Below are positions 25,885 through 34,515 of a stretch of 64,000 bases of DNA, in pieces; position 1 is the first letter of the stretch, and each line of letters opens with the position of its first letter. This DNA is from CAXMRP01 sp965216515 (GTDB lineage: Bacteria > Pseudomonadota > Alphaproteobacteria > Rhizobiales > Afifellaceae): the NCBI GenBank assembly GCA_965216515.1, contig OZ244173.1, forward strand, positions 3,038,001 to 3,102,000, given 5' to 3'. Both the position numbers and the translations under genes were made by a program. The notes beneath the pieces are model-generated. The model had not been told where the DNA came from. It saw only the letters and a program-made list of their open reading frames with translations, and did not search any database.

Positions 25885-26724
25885 CTATGCGGCCAGGTTT
25901 TTCAATGCCATTTTCATAGTGAATTCGTTGGGCGTGATGTTGCCCAGTGATGAGTGTGGTCTTTGCGTGTTGTAGTCCTCCTTCCATTCGTTGATTTTCA
26001 ATCTTTCCTCCTTGAGCGATGAGAACAGAGTTTCGTTCAGACATTCATCCCTGAAGCTGCCATTGAAACTTTCGACGAAACCGTTTTGCATCGGTTTTCC
26101 CGGAGCGATGTAGTGCCATTCAATACCTGTTTCCTGACACCACCTGAGTACAGCCATGCAGGTCAGTTCGGTTCCATTATCGCTGACAATCGTGTTGGGC
26201 TTGCCTCGACGTTGGATCAGCTCTGTGAGCTCGCGCGTGATCCGCAGGCCCGATAGCGAAGTATCAGCGACAAGTACCAGACATTCACGGCTGAAATCAT
26301 CGACCACTGCCAGGACACGGAAGCGACGACCGTCCGTAAACGCATCAGACACGAAGTTCAGTGACCAACGCTGGTTCGGGCCATCAGGCACCGGCATTGG
26401 CCTTCTGGTACCCCAAGCACGCTTCCTGCCGCCGCGTTTACGTACCTGCAGCTTCTCTTCGCGGTACAATCGCCTCAACTTCTTCTGGTTCATCACAATA
26501 CCCTGCCGTTCCAACATGACGTGAATACGCCTATAGCCAAAGCGCCGGCGTTCAGCTGCGACCTTCTTCATGGCCACACGAAGATCGGCATCATCGGTGC
26601 GAATGGATTGGTATTGTATGCTTGAGCGATCAACCTGCAGGATGGAACACGCCCGACGCTGGCTCACACCATGCTGCATGCAGGCGTGGGCCACAGCTTT
26701 GCGCTTTGCGTCAGGCGTCACCAC
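25885..26724 (-). CDS. IS3-family transposase OrfB (DDE integrase core)
   Basis: A 279-residue catalytic subunit with a rve-type core. The acidic triad lies in VVDDFSREC, VSDNGTELT and FVESFNGSFRDECLNE, and the C-terminal NTQRPHSSLGNITPNEF is typical. No internal stop or frameshift is visible, so the copy looks functional. Its last 40 codons are repeated in the remnant at 35416-35575. Confidence 0.95.
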   Translation of the reverse strand: MVTPDAKRKAVAHACMQHGVSQRRACSILQVDRSSIQYQSIRTDDADLRVAMKKVAAERRRFGYRRIHVMLERQGIVMNQKKLRRLYREEKLQVRKRGGRKRAWGTRRPMPVPDGPNQRWSLNFVSDAFTDGRRFRVLAVVDDFSRECLVLVADTSLSGLRITRELTELIQRRGKPNTIVSDNGTELTCMAVLRWCQETGIEWHYIAPGKPMQNGFVESFNGSFRDECLNETLFSSLKEERLKINEWKEDYNTQRPHSSLGNITPNEFTMKMALKNLAA

Positions 26725-26981
26725 TTTTTTGAATTGATGTCCTTGAGAACCGCATTATCCAGCATCTGCTCTGCCAGCAGCTTCTTCAGCTTGGCATTTT
26801 CATATTCAAGAGCCTTGAGCTTACCGGCGTCCGATACTTCCACTCCGCCAAACTTGGCCTTGTACTTGTAAAACGATGCGCTGCTGATCCCGTGTTTGCG
26901 GCAAACTTCCGCTGTCGGCAAACCAGCCTCTTGCTCCTTGATCATGCCAATGATTTGTTCGTCCGAAAATCTGCGCTTCAT
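26718..26981 (-). CDS. IS3-family transposase OrfA
   Basis: An 87-residue DNA-binding subunit. It has the helix-turn-helix opening MKRRFSDEQIIGMIKEQEAG with CRKHGISSASFYKYKAKFGG, then a leucine-zipper-like helix (LKALEYENAKLKKLLAEQML). It overlaps orfB by 7 bases in another frame; the slippery AAAAAAG before its end would yield the OrfAB fusion transposase. Confidence 0.94.
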   Translation of the reverse strand: MKRRFSDEQIIGMIKEQEAGLPTAEVCRKHGISSASFYKYKAKFGGVEVSDAGKLKALEYENAKLKKLLAEQMLDNAVLKDINSKKW

Positions 26982-27044
26982 GGTCCATCCTCTTTACTCC
27001 GATGGACTCTAACAACCCATGGCCGGAATTCACGGGGCAGGTCA

Positions 27045-27209
27045 GAAGGAGTGTGTCCCCTCGCGGCGGCAAAACACGGCAATGCTCTCATCGCCCCGCA
27101 AGACCGCCGGGACGACCTCGATCTTCCCTTCCGCAGGAACGTCTTGCGGCTCTTCTGATAAATGCCCCTGACCAGCTTGTCGGCGGTATTCTTCGATGTT
27201 CCGGGTCAC
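27045..27209 (-). pseudogene. Remnant of another IS3-type transposase N-terminus
   Basis: About 55 codons resemble the beginning of a second IS3-family OrfA: the order is EEYRRQAGQ, then AEGKIEVVPAVLRGDESIAVFCRREG, which I align with the common EEKIRIVLxGLRGEDSIAELCRREGI pattern. It stops where the intact IS begins (27044). Nothing of its continuation is found on the left side of that IS, which again points to loss of the original flank. The remaining bases to 27319 show no gene. Confidence 0.6.
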
Positions 27210-27319
27210 TTCTCTATCTTCTTTCCATGACGGCTTCGACGAGGGCTCAAGTCCCTGAATCTCTCCGAGAAGCACCGGCGTTGAACATCGCCCGGATTCT
27301 GCTGCCGCGATGGCCTCTG

Positions 27320-28201
27320 TTATTTCTGGGTCTGTCCCAGTGGGTCGAGCTGATCGCGGAGCCAGTCGCCCATCAGGTTGAGCCCGAGGACGGTCAACAT
27401 AATCGCCAACCCTGGAAACACTGTGATCCACCATGCCGATTGCACATAGTTGCGGCCCTCCGACAACATTCCACCCCAGCTGGGGATCAGCGGGCTGGCG
27501 CCAAGACCCAGAAAGGTCAGGCTGCTTTCCAGCAGGATGTTGTTGGCGATGTTCAGCGTCAGCAGAATGATCAGCGGGCCCAGCGTATTGGGCAGGATGT
27601 GCCCGAACAGGATCTTGCGGATCGGCAGGCCATAACTTTGAGCGGCAAGGATGTACTCCCGCTCACGCAGGCTCAGCACCGTGCCCCGGACGATCCGGGC
27701 ATACTGCACCCATTGCGCGGCGATCATCAAAAAGATGATCCGGTCCAGCCCGGGCCCGACAATGGCGATGATGGTGATTGCCAGCAGGATGAAGGGCAGC
27801 GCCAGTTGCACATCGACAAAGCGCATCAGGATCATATCCCAAAAGCCCCGATAATAGCCTGCCACCAGACCGATCAATGCGCCCAGAACCACGGCACCGA
27901 CCGAGGACACTATGCCCACGAGGAAAGATACGCGACCACCCACCAATATCCGCTCAAGAACGTCGCGCCCCAGCGGGTCGGTGCCCAGTATATGTTCCGC
28001 GCTCTGAAATGGGGGCGTCAGCCGGGCGGCAAGATCAATCGCCTCGCCACCCCCGGGAAAAATCGCTCTGGAGAACAAGACCAGCAAACCCAGTCCAAGC
28101 GTCAGGGTCATCCCCAAAATGAATTCAAACCGCTTCATCCGGCCCAGCCAGAGGCGCAGTGATCCGGAAGATGGATTGGTGGAGCCTTCGGAAACTGCCA
28201 T
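27320..28201 (-). CDS. Dipeptide/oligopeptide ABC permease (DppC-like)
   Basis: A 293-residue inner-membrane permease. The N-terminal OppC-type anchor (FILGMTLTLGLGLLVLFSRAIF) is followed by ILGTDPLGRDVLERILVGGRVSFLVG and the binding-protein-dependent transport domain with the EAA-like loop AQSYGLPIRKILFGHILPN. It is the last gene of a minus-strand peptide-uptake operon and immediately follows the partner permease. Confidence 0.93.
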   Translation of the reverse strand: MAVSEGSTNPSSGSLRLWLGRMKRFEFILGMTLTLGLGLLVLFSRAIFPGGGEAIDLAARLTPPFQSAEHILGTDPLGRDVLERILVGGRVSFLVGIVSSVGAVVLGALIGLVAGYYRGFWDMILMRFVDVQLALPFILLAITIIAIVGPGLDRIIFLMIAAQWVQYARIVRGTVLSLREREYILAAQSYGLPIRKILFGHILPNTLGPLIILLTLNIANNILLESSLTFLGLGASPLIPSWGGMLSEGRNYVQSAWWITVFPGLAIMLTVLGLNLMGDWLRDQLDPLGQTQK

Positions 28202-29128
28202 TTACTTCACTCTGATACGGGGGTCGATGATGCCGTAGACCAGATCGACCAACAGGTTAACGAACACGATGACAAAGGCCAGCAGCGTGACGACCGCCTG
28301 AAGCACGGGATAGTCGCGCTGGCCAATCGCCTCGATGGCGAGCGTACCCATGCCGGGCCAGTCAAAGACCAGTTCCACGATCACCAGCCCGGCAATCAGG
28401 CCACCAAACTGCAGGCCAAGAAACGTGATCAGCGCGATGGCGCTGTTGCGCAGCGCATGTTTGTAGATCACCGCCCGTTCGCGCAGACCCTTGGCCCGCG
28501 CCACCATAATGTATTGCTCGGACAGGACCTCCAGCATCGTCGTTCGGACCAGCCGCACATTCACCGCTGTCAGGATGATCCCGATGGTCAGGGATGGCAG
28601 CACCAGCGAGGACGGCCCCGAGAACCCGCTGGCCGGAAAGATCGGGAAAGTGACCGAAAACATCAGCACCAGCATCATTGCCAGCCAGAAGTTGGGGAAG
28701 GACAGGCCGGCGAGGGACAGCACCCTTATGACCTGATCGACGAGCTTGCCGCGATTGATGGCGGCATAGATGCCGAGTGGAATAGACAAAACGATGGAAA
28801 CCGCCATCGAGGTGAAGGCGAGCAGAAGGGTTGCGGGCAAAGCGATGCCAATCAGCTCTGCCACCGAACCGCGGAAGAAGCTCTCCCCCAGATCGCCAGT
28901 GATGAGCCCCCAGACAAAATCTCGATACTGCACCAGGAACGGCTGATTGAGGCCAAGCGCCTCGCGGATCACTTCCAGGTCCTCTTCGGTGATATTGGTG
29001 GAATTCTGCGTCAGCATAACCGCAGGATCGCCTGTCAGCCGGATCAGGAACGATACGAAGATCGTCACCACAAACATCACGAACACGGCCTGTAGCAGGC
29101 GTTGACCGACGAAACTCAACAGCGACAT
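28202..29128 (-). CDS. Dipeptide/oligopeptide ABC permease (DppB-like)
   Basis: A 308-residue permease. It opens with the DppB pattern (GQRLLQAVFVMFVVTIFVSFLIRLTGDPA), has about six membrane spans, and an EAA loop ARAKGLRERAVIYKHALRNS. It pairs with the DppC-like protein encoded directly downstream to form the channel. A 99-bp spacer containing a hairpin separates it from the binding-protein gene upstream. Confidence 0.93.
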   Translation of the reverse strand: MSLLSFVGQRLLQAVFVMFVVTIFVSFLIRLTGDPAVMLTQNSTNITEEDLEVIREALGLNQPFLVQYRDFVWGLITGDLGESFFRGSVAELIGIALPATLLLAFTSMAVSIVLSIPLGIYAAINRGKLVDQVIRVLSLAGLSFPNFWLAMMLVLMFSVTFPIFPASGFSGPSSLVLPSLTIGIILTAVNVRLVRTTMLEVLSEQYIMVARAKGLRERAVIYKHALRNSAIALITFLGLQFGGLIAGLVIVELVFDWPGMGTLAIEAIGQRDYPVLQAVVTLLAFVIVFVNLLVDLVYGIIDPRIRVK

Positions 29129-29187
29129 GCCAGCTTATCCGTTTTCTTTTCCCTTGCCCGCTTTGCATCGCTGGCCCAGGACGTGAA

Positions 29188-29220
29188 GGCATCCGCCGGC
29201 ACGCTGGCGCGGCGGATGCC
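29188..29220 (-). promoter_or_regulatory. Intercistronic hairpin after binding-protein gene
   Basis: GGCATCCGCC (29188-29197) and GGCGGATGCC (29211-29220) are perfect inverted arms around 13 bases, 8 bases past the stop of the binding-protein gene on the minus strand. No T-run follows. The position suggests an mRNA-stabilising or partial-attenuation hairpin that raises binding-protein expression over the permeases. A similar layout occurs at 63837-63869. Confidence 0.6.
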
Positions 29221-29227
29221 ATCGTTC

Positions 29228-30772
29228 TTAGTCTTCGAACGTCACACTCATATACCGCGCCCGGTTGTCGGGGGCGGGCACAAACCCTTTGACCCGCTTG
29301 CTCACGCCGTAAAGCGTATCGGTATTGTAAAGCGGGATATCGAGCGCATTTTCATGCGCATAGGCGGCCACGGCCCTTAGCGTTTCCTCGCGCGTATCCC
29401 GGTCAAAGGTCAGCCGCTGCGACTCCAGCAGTTCGTCCAGCTTTTCATCGGCAACATAGGGGTTCCAGAACTCGCCGCTGTGATAGAGCAGATAGGCGGT
29501 GTTATCGAAATCGAACGTCCAGCCGCCCCATTGAAATGTGAACATCTCCTGCGTCTGCCCGTCGGGCATGATCTCTGACCAATAGACGCTGGCTTCATGG
29601 GAGATGAGGTCGGCCTTCAGTCCCGCGGCGGCAAGATAGCCTGATATGGCCTGAGCCACTTCGCGGACAGTGTCGTCGCTGGATGGGAAGTCAATGGCAA
29701 CCTCGCTTCCCGGCGCAACACCGGCCTCTGCCAGCAGGGCCTTGGCGGCCGCCGGATCGTATGGATGCGGCTCCAGATCGGGATCATAGCCGAAGGACTT
29801 TGCTCCCTGAATGCTGGCGATCGGACTGGCATAACCTTCCAGAATTGAGTCGATAATGGCCTGCCGGTCAACGGCCATGGCGATGGCCTTGCGGACACGC
29901 ACATCTGTCGTGATGCCTTCCTTGAGATTGGTCCTTAAGAAGACCACGGTTGGTCCTTGTACCGCAGTCAGATCGATACCCTCGTTGTCAACGATGGCCG
30001 AAGTCGAGCTGACGGGGATATCCTGAGCAATGTCGACACCACCCGAAAGAAGCTCGGCAACGCGGGTCGAAGGCTCGGAAATAAAGCGGATTGTAAGGTC
30101 GTCAACTCCGGCCTCGCCGCCCCAATAATCGTCGAATTTGGCCAGCTTCAGATCGACCGTAGGTGTATACTTGACGACCTTAAACGGCCCTGTGCCAACC
30201 GGCTTGTTGTCAAACGCCTCTTCACCCACTTCCTCAAGGTACTTCGGTGGTACGATCATAGCACCATAGCCGGCAAGCTTGGTGATCAGAACCGGATCGG
30301 GGGTGCTAAGGACAAAGTCGACCGTGAAATCATCCACGATTTCGATGCTCGAGATCGCGGTATAGTTTGAACGCTGCGGACCCTTTTCGCCTTCTTCACC
30401 CAGCAACCGCTCAAAGGTGAACTTCACCGCTGCAGCATTGAAAGGCTCACCGTTGTGAAACGTAACGCCTTCACGCAGGGTGAACCGGATCCGTGTTTCG
30501 TCATCGAGAAATTCCCAGCTTGTCGCCAAACCGGGTTCAAGTTGCAGGTCCTCGTTCCGCTGCACCAGCCCGTCAAAGAAATTGCTGGCCACTGCACCCC
30601 AAGAGATCAGGAATGTGTCAATCGGGTCAAGGTTAGTGGGGTCATCCCTCTGCGCGACCGTGAGCGAACCGCCCGCATAGGCCGGTACCGCAAGCAGTGA
30701 GACCGCGAGAACGGCTGCGGATATTCGCACCGCCCCTCGCAACCCTGTTATCATATTGGAATTTAAGGTCAT
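29228..30772 (-). CDS. Periplasmic peptide-binding protein (SBP family 5)
   Basis: A 514-residue DppA/OppA-type lipid-free binding protein. I chose the start at 30772 (MTLNSNMITGLRGAV) because CAGGAGGAAAAG precedes it; the Sec signal ends near VPAYAGGSLTV. Family-5 signatures are SWEFLDDETRIRFTLREGVTFHNGEPF and KPVGTGPFKVVKY. Its ligand is probably a short peptide or amide, given the pyroglutamyl-peptidase and formamidase genes upstream in the same operon. Confidence 0.92.
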   Translation of the reverse strand: MTLNSNMITGLRGAVRISAAVLAVSLLAVPAYAGGSLTVAQRDDPTNLDPIDTFLISWGAVASNFFDGLVQRNEDLQLEPGLATSWEFLDDETRIRFTLREGVTFHNGEPFNAAAVKFTFERLLGEEGEKGPQRSNYTAISSIEIVDDFTVDFVLSTPDPVLITKLAGYGAMIVPPKYLEEVGEEAFDNKPVGTGPFKVVKYTPTVDLKLAKFDDYWGGEAGVDDLTIRFISEPSTRVAELLSGGVDIAQDIPVSSTSAIVDNEGIDLTAVQGPTVVFLRTNLKEGITTDVRVRKAIAMAVDRQAIIDSILEGYASPIASIQGAKSFGYDPDLEPHPYDPAAAKALLAEAGVAPGSEVAIDFPSSDDTVREVAQAISGYLAAAGLKADLISHEASVYWSEIMPDGQTQEMFTFQWGGWTFDFDNTAYLLYHSGEFWNPYVADEKLDELLESQRLTFDRDTREETLRAVAAYAHENALDIPLYNTDTLYGVSKRVKGFVPAPDNRARYMSVTFED

Positions 30773-30797
30773 TTCTTTTCCTCCTGTTGATTTGCGT

Positions 30798-32693
30798 CTA
30801 TTTCCGGAAGCTGCTTCCGGAGTAGTCGGTTTCAAATGCCCCCTCAGGGATGGCGGCGACCAGATGGCCGGCGTCGATTTCGGTGTATTCATATAGCTTT
30901 GGCGGGTCGCCCAGAGGACGGATCGGGCTTGGTATCTCGCCGGCGAGTGGCGGTTGCGATGGGCGGCTATGCGGGTCCACCGCCGGCACCGCGTCCAGAA
31001 GTTTTCTTGTGTAAGGATGACGCGGGTTTTCGAAAACCTGACGCCGGGTGCCGATTTCGACCAGTTGTCCCAAATACATGACCGCAACCCGATGGCTGAC
31101 CCGTTCGACCACTGCCATGTCATGGGTAATGAACAGATAGGACAGCCCGCGTTCAGCCTGCAGGCGCATTAACAGGTTGATAACCCGCGCCTGCACCGAC
31201 ACATCCAGCGCCGAGACGGATTCATCGGCGATGATCAGGCTCGGGTCGCACGACAGCGCCCGGGCAATGCAGATGCGCTGCCGCTGACCACCGGAAAACT
31301 CATGCGGGAACCGCCGCGCATGCGCCGGCTCCAACTCCACGCACTCCAGAAGCTCGGCGATCCGGGCCTGTGCCTTGGCGCCAGGGGCGACCATTCCATG
31401 CGTCAGGGCCGGTTCGATGATGCTATCGCCGATCCGCTTTCGCGGGTTGAGCGAGCCGTAAGGATCCTGAAACACATACTGTATTTCACGCCGGGTCCGG
31501 CGGCGTTCGGCGGGCGGCAGGGCAAAGATGTCAGCGCCTTTGAACATCACCTTGCCCGCATCTGGGACCAGCAATTGCTGAATGGTTTTGCCGACGGTCG
31601 ATTTCCCGCTGCCGGATTCGCCGACCAGCGCCAGTGTTTCACCCGCATGGATGGTGAACGAGATGTTTTCGGCCGCGTGGACCCTGTGCGTCACGCGGTT
31701 CAAGAGCCCGCCGCGAATGTCGAAACGTGTGGTCAGTTCCTTTACCTCGATCACATCCGTGGACGGATCAGCGGCGTTGTGGAACGTCTCCTTTGGGGCC
31801 GTGTCTCCGGGAAGGTTCGGAAGCTCAAAGAAATCCGGGGCGTCCTTGCCCGTCATGCTGCCGATCCGCGGAACCGATGCCAGCAGCGCTCGCGTGTAAT
31901 CTTCCTTCGGGTGATCAAAAAGCTGTGCGGCGCTGGCCCATTCCACCGTTTGCCCTTGTTTCATCACCAGCACGTCGTCAGCCATCTGCGAAACAACGCC
32001 CAGATCGTGGCTGATGAAAATCACAGAGGTTCCGTACTCGGCCTGCAATTCGCGAGTGATGTGCAGGACCTGCGCCTGCACGGTAACGTCAAGGGCCGTT
32101 GTCGGCTCATCGGCGATCAGAACCTTCGGCTGGCAGGACAGCGCCATCGCAATCATCGCCCGCTGCCGCATTCCACCTGAAAGCTGATGCGGATATGTAT
32201 CAAGCAACCGCTCCGCATTGGGCAGGCGGACCTGATCAAGAAGCTCACGCGCCTGCTTGCGCGCCGCATTCCTGTTGATCCCGCGATGCAGAACCAGGGT
32301 TTCGATGATTTGCGACCCAATTGTGAAAACCGGGTTGAGCGAGGTCATCGGTTCTTGGAAGATCATCGCGATTTCGTTGCCGCGAATGGCGCGCAGTTCT
32401 GGCTCATCGAGCCTGGCAAGGTCGACGGGACCGCCCAGAATATCGCTTTGAAACTCCAGCGCTCCGGACGAGGTCTTGCCACCAAGGTGCCGGGTCAGCC
32501 CCAGCAAAGCGAGAGAGGAGACTGACTTGCCCGATCCAGATTCACCGACGATCGCCAAAGTTCGGTTCTGGTGAAGATCAAAGGACAGATCGCGCACCAC
32601 GCGGTTCGCTTGACCCTCGGTCTGAAACTCGACGCTCAGATCCCGGACTTTCAGAACCGGGGCGGCGGAGCTGCCGATGGCGTCCCTAGCCAT
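30798..32693 (-). CDS. Fused dual-domain peptide ABC ATPase (DppDF-like)
   Basis: A 631-residue protein joining two OppD/OppF-type ATPase domains: Walker A GESGSGKSVSS and GESGSGKSTVG, signatures LSGGMRQRAMIAMAL and FSGGQRQRICIARAL, and Walker B LIADEPTTALD and IIADESVSALD. The first half is D-like and the second F-like, so one polypeptide supplies both nucleotide-binding sites. The start at 32693 (MARDAIG) overlaps the peptidase stop by 8 bases; an open frame further upstream lies in the peptidase gene. Confidence 0.94.
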   Translation of the reverse strand: MARDAIGSSAAPVLKVRDLSVEFQTEGQANRVVRDLSFDLHQNRTLAIVGESGSGKSVSSLALLGLTRHLGGKTSSGALEFQSDILGGPVDLARLDEPELRAIRGNEIAMIFQEPMTSLNPVFTIGSQIIETLVLHRGINRNAARKQARELLDQVRLPNAERLLDTYPHQLSGGMRQRAMIAMALSCQPKVLIADEPTTALDVTVQAQVLHITRELQAEYGTSVIFISHDLGVVSQMADDVLVMKQGQTVEWASAAQLFDHPKEDYTRALLASVPRIGSMTGKDAPDFFELPNLPGDTAPKETFHNAADPSTDVIEVKELTTRFDIRGGLLNRVTHRVHAAENISFTIHAGETLALVGESGSGKSTVGKTIQQLLVPDAGKVMFKGADIFALPPAERRRTRREIQYVFQDPYGSLNPRKRIGDSIIEPALTHGMVAPGAKAQARIAELLECVELEPAHARRFPHEFSGGQRQRICIARALSCDPSLIIADESVSALDVSVQARVINLLMRLQAERGLSYLFITHDMAVVERVSHRVAVMYLGQLVEIGTRRQVFENPRHPYTRKLLDAVPAVDPHSRPSQPPLAGEIPSPIRPLGDPPKLYEYTEIDAGHLVAAIPEGAFETDYSGSSFRK

Positions 32694-33360
32694 CGCGCAC
32701 ACTCTCCGAAAGCGTCGCCTCAACACACGCGATTGCCCGTTCAACAGCATCGCACATCGTGCCGATTCCCATCGAGGCATAAAGTCGTCCGCCTTCATCC
32801 GGCTCAACCACCTGATCGGCGGCATACGGGACGTGGAGGAATCCGCACAGCGTGTTCAAGCCGTGCTTTTCAACCAGATAATTGACGACATAAAGCATCT
32901 GATTGCACAAATGCGTCCCGGCCCAGAACGATAAACAGGCCGGAATGCCGCCGGCCCTGATCGCCCCGACTATCTCTGCATTCGGGAGTGTGGCGTTGAA
33001 GGCAGCCGGGCCACCTTCCATCACCGGCTGCTGCTGAAAGGAATCGCCGGCGGCATCGGGGACCTCGGTGTGCAGCCAGTTGATGCCAACCATCTCCGCC
33101 CGAATGGTGGGCGATCCTGGCGCCAGTCCGATCCCGATCCAGGCATCGGGCCGCTCATCCAGCAAAATCCGCTCTACCCGGTCACAAAGCTCGGTCGAGT
33201 TGACGGGCATCTCAATGGCTACAATCTGACTGTCGGCTCGGGCATGCCTCTGCAGATGTTCGACAATGCGCGCCGACGGGTTCACCGCAGCCATTGCCCA
33301 GGTTCCGAAACCGGCAACGATGATTTTTGATCTCTTTTCCAAAGGGGTATCCATGTTCAT
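32686..33360 (-). CDS. pcp: Pyroglutamyl-peptidase I family protein (C15)
   Basis: A 224-residue cysteine peptidase of family C15, which removes N-terminal pyroglutamate from peptides. The fold markers are IIVAGFGTWAMAAVNPS at the N-terminus, a Glu in TIRAEMVGIN, the presumed nucleophile in AGTHLCNQMLY and His in GFLHVPYAADQ. The usual GLAxGR segment reads GLAPGSPTI, so substrate details may differ. It overlaps the formamidase stop by 4 bases and lies in one operon with a peptide importer, so I infer uptake and trimming of pyroglutamyl or lactam-capped peptides. Confidence 0.85.
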   Translation of the reverse strand: MNMDTPLEKRSKIIVAGFGTWAMAAVNPSARIVEHLQRHARADSQIVAIEMPVNSTELCDRVERILLDERPDAWIGIGLAPGSPTIRAEMVGINWLHTEVPDAAGDSFQQQPVMEGGPAAFNATLPNAEIVGAIRAGGIPACLSFWAGTHLCNQMLYVVNYLVEKHGLNTLCGFLHVPYAADQVVEPDEGGRLYASMGIGTMCDAVERAIACVEATLSESVRDG

Positions 33361-34301
33361 TCAAAGACAATGCGGGGGAAGTAGAACGACACGACCCAAT
33401 TTGGTTGATCCACGATCTCGCTGATCCGCAGGTCGCCGCATGTCGAGCACAGCATGTATGCCTCGACCGGCGCCATCCCATGGCGCGCTGACAACAGATC
33501 AACCATTTGGCTGACGGCGGCCTGCGCGCCCGCAAACAGATCGTCGCCGATCCCGGTTGTCACGTCATAGCCCTTGTCGTCCAGATGTCGGGTCACCGGT
33601 CCCGGCGTTGTGAAGCGGGGCATGGCAAGGTTTGCGTTCTTTGCCAGATCGAGCGTCACCGTTACGTCCATCGGGCTCTCGATCGCAGTGCCGCAAACCT
33701 CGCCGTCGCCCTGCGCTGCATGTGTGTCTCCGATCGAAAGCAGTCCACCTGCCACCTCAACCGGCAGATAGAGCGTGGTCCCGGCGGCCAGATCCCGAAT
33801 GTCGAGGTTGCCGCCGACTCGCCGGGGCGGCACCACCGAATGCGTTCCGGGTTCGGCCAGGGCCAGGCCGATTGTGCCGGCAAATGGCTTCAGCGGCACC
33901 CGTCCGCCAGGGCCGAACAGGCTGGGTTTCATGGCGGAAGAATCATACGTCCAGATATGCAGCGCCGGATCGGCGAACTGATCTGCGAGCAACCCGAAGC
34001 CGGGGACATTGGCCGTCCAGCCGAAACCGGATGGCTCGAACTGTTCGATGGTGATCTTCAGGGCATCGCCCGGTTCCGCCCCATCCACATAAACCGGCCC
34101 GGTCACCGGATTGATCTGGCCGAAATCAAGGGCTCCGAGATCCGCCACGGTTGACGCAGGCGTCAATTGTCCTCCTGAAGAGTCCTTGCAAGTGAAGTGG
34201 ACCGAACTGCCCGGTGCGACCGTTTCAACCGGCGTCAGCGCATTGTCCCAGCCAATGTGGGAATGCCTGTGATGAATGGTGTAGTCCGGCGCTTGACACA
34301 T
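33357..34301 (-). CDS. Acetamidase/formamidase family amidohydrolase
   Basis: A 314-residue FmdA/AmdA-like enzyme, which hydrolyses short amides to the acid and ammonia. Signatures are the opening HHRHSHIGWDNAL, GPVYVDGAEPGDALKI, and the metal-site region LSIGDTHAAQGDGEVCGTAIE. The length fits the short acetamidase group. It is the first gene of the minus-strand operon, with a 214-bp divergent region to the LysR gene. The ammonia released would complement the peptidase next to it. Confidence 0.9.
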   Translation of the reverse strand: MCQAPDYTIHHRHSHIGWDNALTPVETVAPGSSVHFTCKDSSGGQLTPASTVADLGALDFGQINPVTGPVYVDGAEPGDALKITIEQFEPSGFGWTANVPGFGLLADQFADPALHIWTYDSSAMKPSLFGPGGRVPLKPFAGTIGLALAEPGTHSVVPPRRVGGNLDIRDLAAGTTLYLPVEVAGGLLSIGDTHAAQGDGEVCGTAIESPMDVTVTLDLAKNANLAMPRFTTPGPVTRHLDDKGYDVTTGIGDDLFAGAQAAVSQMVDLLSARHGMAPVEAYMLCSTCGDLRISEIVDQPNWVVSFYFPRIVFE

Positions 34302-34515
34302 TATTGCTCTCCCGTTCGCGGGTCTGAGCGTAGCCCCTTGACGGTCAGTTGCTATGGAGCCCTGTCAGGCACCATGCCCGTTGCCGACCCCTGCCGTGCC
34401 GTAGACACCTCAACAACCTGCGCATCCAAAAAAAAGATTGCAGGTCTCTTGAATAATAACAAATTGTATTGCCACATTACCCTATTACAAAATGTGATAT
34501 AATGGATGGCGATAC
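34302..34515. promoter_or_regulatory. Divergent control region, amidase operon / LysR gene
   Basis: This 214-bp space separates two divergent starts. The right part (34440-34510) is strikingly AT-rich against its surroundings and contains a perfect TATAAT at 34498-34503, close upstream of the LysR start. LysR proteins usually bind a T-N11-A site here; AATTGTATTGCCACATT (34463-34479) is a candidate, but several such matches exist by chance. Confidence 0.4.

Larger units (their letters stand above)
25828..27044 (-). mobile_element. Complete IS3-family (IS407-like) insertion sequence, 1217 bp
   Basis: Both ends begin TGACCTG and share a second block, TAGAGTCC(G/A)TCGG, about 35 bp in, which are the terminal inverted repeats. 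The element carries orfA and orfB in the usual overlapping frames with an A6G slippery run at 26724-26730 for -1 frameshifting. The flanking bases (AATT left, GAAG right) do not form the expected 3-4 bp target duplication, so at least one flank has been rearranged. The left end is 16 bp from the tRNA-Arg fragment, and the right end interrupts an older transposase remnant. Confidence 0.93.

Noticed and set aside
25631..26044. Open frame of 137 codons on the minus strand containing APDRIRTCDLCLRRTLRA
   Set aside because: That string is the antisense translation of the tRNA-Arg end and appears widely as a false protein; the rest is antisense or IS sequence.
27042..27434. Full-length 130-codon protein
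   Set aside because: The first third is antisense to the permease gene end; only the last 55 codons are a transposase fragment.
32571..32885. Plus-strand frames within the ABC ATPase and peptidase genes
   Set aside because: They are antisense to well-supported genes with clear motifs.
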